A stretch of 64,000 nucleotides of DNA from Marinimicrococcus sp033875255 (GTDB taxonomy: Bacteria > Pseudomonadota > Alphaproteobacteria > Geminicoccales > Geminicoccaceae), in assembly GCA_033875255.1 (NCBI GenBank), contig JAWZSN010000017.1, positions 1 to 64,000 of the forward strand, given 5' to 3'. The notes beneath the pieces were generated by a model that worked only from the letters and a program-made list of their open reading frames with translations, had not been told where the DNA came from and did not search any database. The position numbers and the translations under genes are program-made. This document shows, piece by piece, positions 60,994 to 64,000 of the stretch. The stretch's first letter is position 1. Each line of letters starts with the position of its first letter.

Positions 60994-61942
60994 AGGCGGC
61001 GGGTCCGGCGATCTCGCGGTGAAAGCGCATCTTCTGGAGATATTCCTGCGGGTCCTTGGGGCGCACCAACGCGCCCTCGACCTGGTGCAGCCAGTCGTAG
61101 AGCCGGGTCATGAGAAAGCGCAGCGCCGAGCCGCGCGCCAGCACCGGCAAGGCGGCGATCTCGGCCGGAGAGAGCGGCCGGCGCGCCTGATAGCCTTGAA
61201 GCAAGGCCCGCGCCTTGGTGATGTTGAAGGCGCCGTCGGCCTCGAAGCACCAGGCGTTGAGGCAGATCGCCACGTCGTAGGCGTAGAGGTCGTTGCAGGC
61301 GAAGTAGAAGTCGATCAGCCCGGTGACCCGGTCGCCGTGGAAGAAGACGTTGTCGGGGAAAAGATCGGCGTGGATGACCCCGGCCGGCAGGTCGGAGGGC
61401 CATGCATCGGCGAGGCTCTCGAGCTCGGCGGCGATCTCCGCCTCGAGGCCCGGCGCCACCCTGTCGGCCTTGCCGCGGCAGCCCTCGAACAGCGCCTGCC
61501 AGCCGGGCAGGGAGAGCGCGTTCTCGCGGCGGATCCTAAAGCCGGCGCCGGCCAGGTGCATGGCCGCCAGCGCACCGCCCACCGCACGGCAGTGCGGCAC
61601 GGTGAGGCGTCGCGGCCCGCGCCCGTCGAGGAAGGTGACGATCGCCGCGGGCTTCCCCTTGAGGCGGCGCAACGCCTCGCCGTCGTGGCCATGGACCGGC
61701 AGCGGGCACGGCAGGCCGTGCTCCGCCAGATGGCCCATCAGCCCGAGGAAGAACGGCAGGTCCTCGGGGTGCACCCGCTTCTCGTAGATCGTCAGGATAT
61801 AGCGGCCGAGGGTCGTCTCCAGCCGGAAGTTGGAGTTCTCGACCCCTTCCTGGATGCCGTGCAGCGCCAGGGGCTCGCCCAGATCGTAGCCCGCGAGGAA
61901 GTCGCGCAGCTCGGCTGTCGTGACGTCGGTATAGACGGCCAT
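60983..61942 (-). CDS. thrB: Homoserine kinase (aminoglycoside-phosphotransferase fold)
   Basis: This 319-residue kinase phosphorylates homoserine in threonine synthesis. It has the alphaproteobacterial ThrB fold, unrelated to GHMP-type ThrB: GIQEGVENSNFRLETTLGRYILTIYEKRV, VTFLDGRGPRRLT, the catalytic loop AGVIHADLFPDNVFFHGDRVTGLIDFYFAC, and DVAICLNAWCF. It lies between ispH (gap of eight bases) and rnhA (11-base overlap). Confidence 0.94.
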   Translation of the reverse strand: MAVYTDVTTAELRDFLAGYDLGEPLALHGIQEGVENSNFRLETTLGRYILTIYEKRVHPEDLPFFLGLMGHLAEHGLPCPLPVHGHDGEALRRLKGKPAAIVTFLDGRGPRRLTVPHCRAVGGALAAMHLAGAGFRIRRENALSLPGWQALFEGCRGKADRVAPGLEAEIAAELESLADAWPSDLPAGVIHADLFPDNVFFHGDRVTGLIDFYFACNDLYAYDVAICLNAWCFEADGAFNITKARALLQGYQARRPLSPAEIAALPVLARGSALRFLMTRLYDWLHQVEGALVRPKDPQEYLQKMRFHREIAGPAAYGL

Positions 61943-61950
61943 GCGCTTGC

Positions 61951-62922
61951 TCAGACCGGCTGGCTGGCGGTGCGGCGGGGGATCGGCGGTGCCCGGAAGG
62001 TGACGTTCTCCTCCACCAGCCGGACCTCCTCGATCTGCACCTCGAAACGCTCGCGACAGGCCGCGATGACCTCCTCGACCAGCACTTCCGGCGCCGAGGC
62101 GCCGGCGCTGAGGCCGAGCCGGCGGACACCCGCGAGGCTGTCCCAATCGACATCGCCGGCGTGCTGGATGAGCTCGGCGCGCGGGCAGCCGCTGTTGAAC
62201 GCCACCTCCACCAGCCGCATCGAGTTCGACGAGTTCGGCGCGCCCACGATCAGCACCAGATCCGCACCCGGGGCGATGGCCGCCACCGCCTGCTGGCGGT
62301 TGGTGGTAGCGTAGCAGATATCCTCGTTGCGCGGACCCGCGAGAGCGGGAAAGCGGCGCTTGAGGACCGTCACGATCGCGGCCGTGTCGCTCACCGAGAG
62401 CGTCGTCTGGGTAGAGAAGGCAACCATGGCAGGGTTGGCCGGCTCGACGCGCTCGGCATCCGCCACGGTCTCGATCAGGAGCACCGAGCCCTCTTCCACC
62501 TGGCCCATCGTGCCGATCACCTCGGGATGTCCGGCATGGCCGATCAGCAGCACCGTGCGGCCGTCCTTGTGATGCCGCTCCACCTCGCGGTGGACCTTGG
62601 AAACCAGCGGGCAGGTGGCGTCGGCGAACAGCAGCCGCCTGCGGCGCGCCTCGCCCGGGACGCTCTTGGGCACCCCGTGCGCCGAGAACACGACGATCCC
62701 GTCGTCGGGGACCTCGTCGAGCTCGTCGACGAACACCGCGCCCATCTCGCGCAACTCCTCGACCACGTGGCGATTATGGACGATCTCGTGACGGACATAG
62801 ACGGGCGGGCCGTTCTGGCGCAGCGCCTCCTTGACGATGCCGATGGCGCGGTCCACCCCGGCGCAGAACCCGCGGGGGCTGGCGAGGAGGACGGTGAGCG
62901 GTGGCTTCAGGGCGTCGGTCAT
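61951..62922 (-). CDS. ispH: 4-hydroxy-3-methylbut-2-enyl diphosphate reductase
   Basis: This 323-residue iron-sulfur enzyme makes IPP and DMAPP, the last step of the MEP pathway. Cluster cysteines are in LLASPRGFCAGVDRAI, FADATCPLVSKVH and NSGCPRAE. HEIVHNRHVVEELR, SAHGVPK and QTTLSVSDT are substrate-binding blocks. It is divergent from serC with 153 bases between. Confidence 0.96.
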   Translation of the reverse strand: MTDALKPPLTVLLASPRGFCAGVDRAIGIVKEALRQNGPPVYVRHEIVHNRHVVEELREMGAVFVDELDEVPDDGIVVFSAHGVPKSVPGEARRRRLLFADATCPLVSKVHREVERHHKDGRTVLLIGHAGHPEVIGTMGQVEEGSVLLIETVADAERVEPANPAMVAFSTQTTLSVSDTAAIVTVLKRRFPALAGPRNEDICYATTNRQQAVAAIAPGADLVLIVGAPNSSNSMRLVEVAFNSGCPRAELIQHAGDVDWDSLAGVRRLGLSAGASAPEVLVEEVIAACRERFEVQIEEVRLVEENVTFRAPPIPRRTASQPV

Positions 62923-63034
62923 GGCTGGGTGCGCTTATCACAGCCGCGCGCCGGAGGCGAGCCGGCCTTGCGCCGCAGCCCTTCTGCGACAAGCCCGATG
63001 TTGCGGCGCAGCAAAAGCGCCGCTAGCGTTCGCC

Positions 63035-63072
63035 GCCCGACCTTCGGGCCTCCCACCTTTTCTTGAGGTGCC
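63035..63072 (+). promoter_or_regulatory. Structured leader of serC, possible serC RNA motif
   Basis: Two small hairpins precede the start. GCCCGA/TCGGGC (63035-63040 and 63044-63049) has a three-base loop. CACCT/AGGTG (63054-63058 and 63066-63070) has a seven-base loop, and its right arm contains the ribosome-binding sequence GAGG. A conserved serC RNA motif with small hairpins upstream of serC is known in alphaproteobacteria, and this may be one. The second hairpin would control access to the ribosome-binding site. Confidence 0.5.
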
Positions 63073-63075
63073 AGC

Positions 63076-64000
63076 ATGCATCAGCCGGCCGTCCGACCCC
63101 AGAATCCCAGCTTCGGCTCGGGTCCCACCACCAAGCGGCCCGGCTGGTCGCTGGAGGCGCTCTCGGGCGCCCTGGTCGGCCGCTCGCATCGCGCCTCCCC
63201 GGCCAAGGCGAGGATCGCCGAGGTCGGCGACCGCTCGCGCCGCCTGCTCGGGATCCCCGAGGACTACCGCATCGGCATCATGCCGGGCTCCGACACCGGC
63301 GCCTTCGAGGCGGCGATGTGGTCGATGCTGGGCGCGCGCGGCGTCGACGTGGTGAGCTTCGAGAGCTTTGGCGCCGGCTGGCTCACCGACATCACCAAGC
63401 AGCTGAAGCTCGAGGACGTGCGCGAGCTCGGCGCCGGCTATGGCGAGCTGCCCGATCTCGGCCAGGTGAGCCCCGACCGCGACGTGGTGTTCTGCTGGAA
63501 CGGCACCACCTCCGGCGTGCGGGTGCCGGACGGCGACTGGATCGCCTCCGACCGCCGCGGCCTCACCTTCTGCGATGCCACCTCGGCGGCTTTCGCCATG
63601 GAGCTGCCCTGGCACAAGCTCGATGTGGTGAGCTGGTCCTGGCAGAAGGTGCTGGGCGGCGAGGCGCAGCACGGCATGCTGGTGCTCTCGCCGCGCGCGG
63701 TGGAGCGTCTCGAGAGCTGGAAGCCCTCCTGGCCGATGCCCAAGATCTTCCGCCTCACCAAGGGCGGCAAACTGATCGAGGGGATCTTCGCGGCCGATAC
63801 CATCAACACCCCCTCGATGATCGCGGTCGAGGATGCGCTGGACGGGCTGCGCTGGGCGGAAGCCGTGGGCGGCCTGCGGGCGCTCATCGAGCGCGCCAAT
63901 CGCAACCTTGCGGTCCTCGAGGACTGGGTCGAGCACAGCTCCTGGGCGGCGTTCCTCGCGAGCGATCCGAGTATCCGCTCGAACACGTCGGTGTGCCTGT
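63076..64000 (+). CDS. serC: Phosphoserine aminotransferase (partial, runs off the window)
   Basis: The first 308 residues are present and the frame stays open to the edge. The N-terminus FGSGPTTKRPGWSLEALSGALVGRSHRA, then MPGSDTGAFEAAMWSMLG and VFCWNGTTSGVRVPDGDWI, are typical of the alphaproteobacterial SerC subgroup. VVSWSWQKVLGGEAQHGMLVLS holds the PLP lysine. It makes phosphoserine from 3-phosphohydroxypyruvate and glutamate in serine synthesis, and often also acts in pyridoxal phosphate synthesis. The start follows TTGAGGTGCCAGC. Confidence 0.93.
   Translation, partial: MHQPAVRPQNPSFGSGPTTKRPGWSLEALSGALVGRSHRASPAKARIAEVGDRSRRLLGIPEDYRIGIMPGSDTGAFEAAMWSMLGARGVDVVSFESFGAGWLTDITKQLKLEDVRELGAGYGELPDLGQVSPDRDVVFCWNGTTSGVRVPDGDWIASDRRGLTFCDATSAAFAMELPWHKLDVVSWSWQKVLGGEAQHGMLVLSPRAVERLESWKPSWPMPKIFRLTKGGKLIEGIFAADTINTPSMIAVEDALDGLRWAEAVGGLRALIERANRNLAVLEDWVEHSSWAAFLASDPSIRSNTSVCL

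Overview
The window is high-GC DNA from an alphaproteobacterium. Several gene neighbourhoods support this: rpsB-tsf-pyrH-frr-uppS-cdsA-dxr-rseP-bamA-skp-fabZ facing gltA, proS-lolC-lolD upstream of dnaE, DUF6476/rluD/rpoH, and ispH-thrB-rnhA with the kinase-fold ThrB. The ProRS is the short form and RpoH carries the sigma-32 signature, which fits. The species cannot be fixed from sequence alone; a Rhodospirillales or Geminicoccaceae-like lineage is a guess.

Layout. Bases 1-3.1 kb are a graveyard of transposase remnants (IS5, IS1595, two IS110) with copies of two short repeats. From 3.3 to 10.4 kb lie a D-glutamate cyclase-like protein (DUF1445), a complete TRAP transporter, an aquaporin, an Lrp regulator and a divergent D-amino acid dehydrogenase, together suggesting uptake and oxidation of D-amino acids. 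From 10.4 to 17.4 kb are a small unknown gene, a thiosulfate sulfurtransferase, a Wzz/tyrosine-kinase protein, ComEC and gltX. gltA follows, sharing a strong terminator with the convergent cell-envelope and translation cluster (18.9-29.5 kb, minus strand). Where relatives carry lpxD, lpxA, lpxI and lpxB around fabZ, this cluster has only skp and fabZ.

From 29.7 to 45.2 kb lie a renalase-like oxidoreductase, dnaE, then an accessory block of about 8 kb, then lolD-lolC-proS. The block appears to have split the usual lolD-dnaE neighbourhood. It contains a PLP enzyme, palindromic repeats, an orphan GspK-like gene, an IS481 remnant, a broken REP-associated transposase with inverted flanking repeats, a decayed Rhs gene with an intact HExxH tip, a lipoprotein that may be its immunity partner, and a 266-bp tandem array.

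From 45.3 to 52.8 kb are a Csu-type chaperone-usher pilus operon, a hybrid histidine kinase that probably heads it, and hemN with a candidate FNR/FixK box. From 52.9 to 64 kb are two identical tRNA-Glu(CTC) genes with their own terminators, an RlmD-type methyltransferase, DUF6476/rluD/rpoH, YqgE, a lytic transglycosylase, a peroxiredoxin, an unusual two-domain DUF429 protein, rnhA-thrB-ispH, and the start of serC behind a structured leader.

The least explained items are the absence of lipid A genes from the bamA-fabZ cluster, the Rhs tip/lipoprotein pair, the dispersed palindromic repeat family, and the DUF429 fusion. None is proven to be a new system; decisive tests are given for each.
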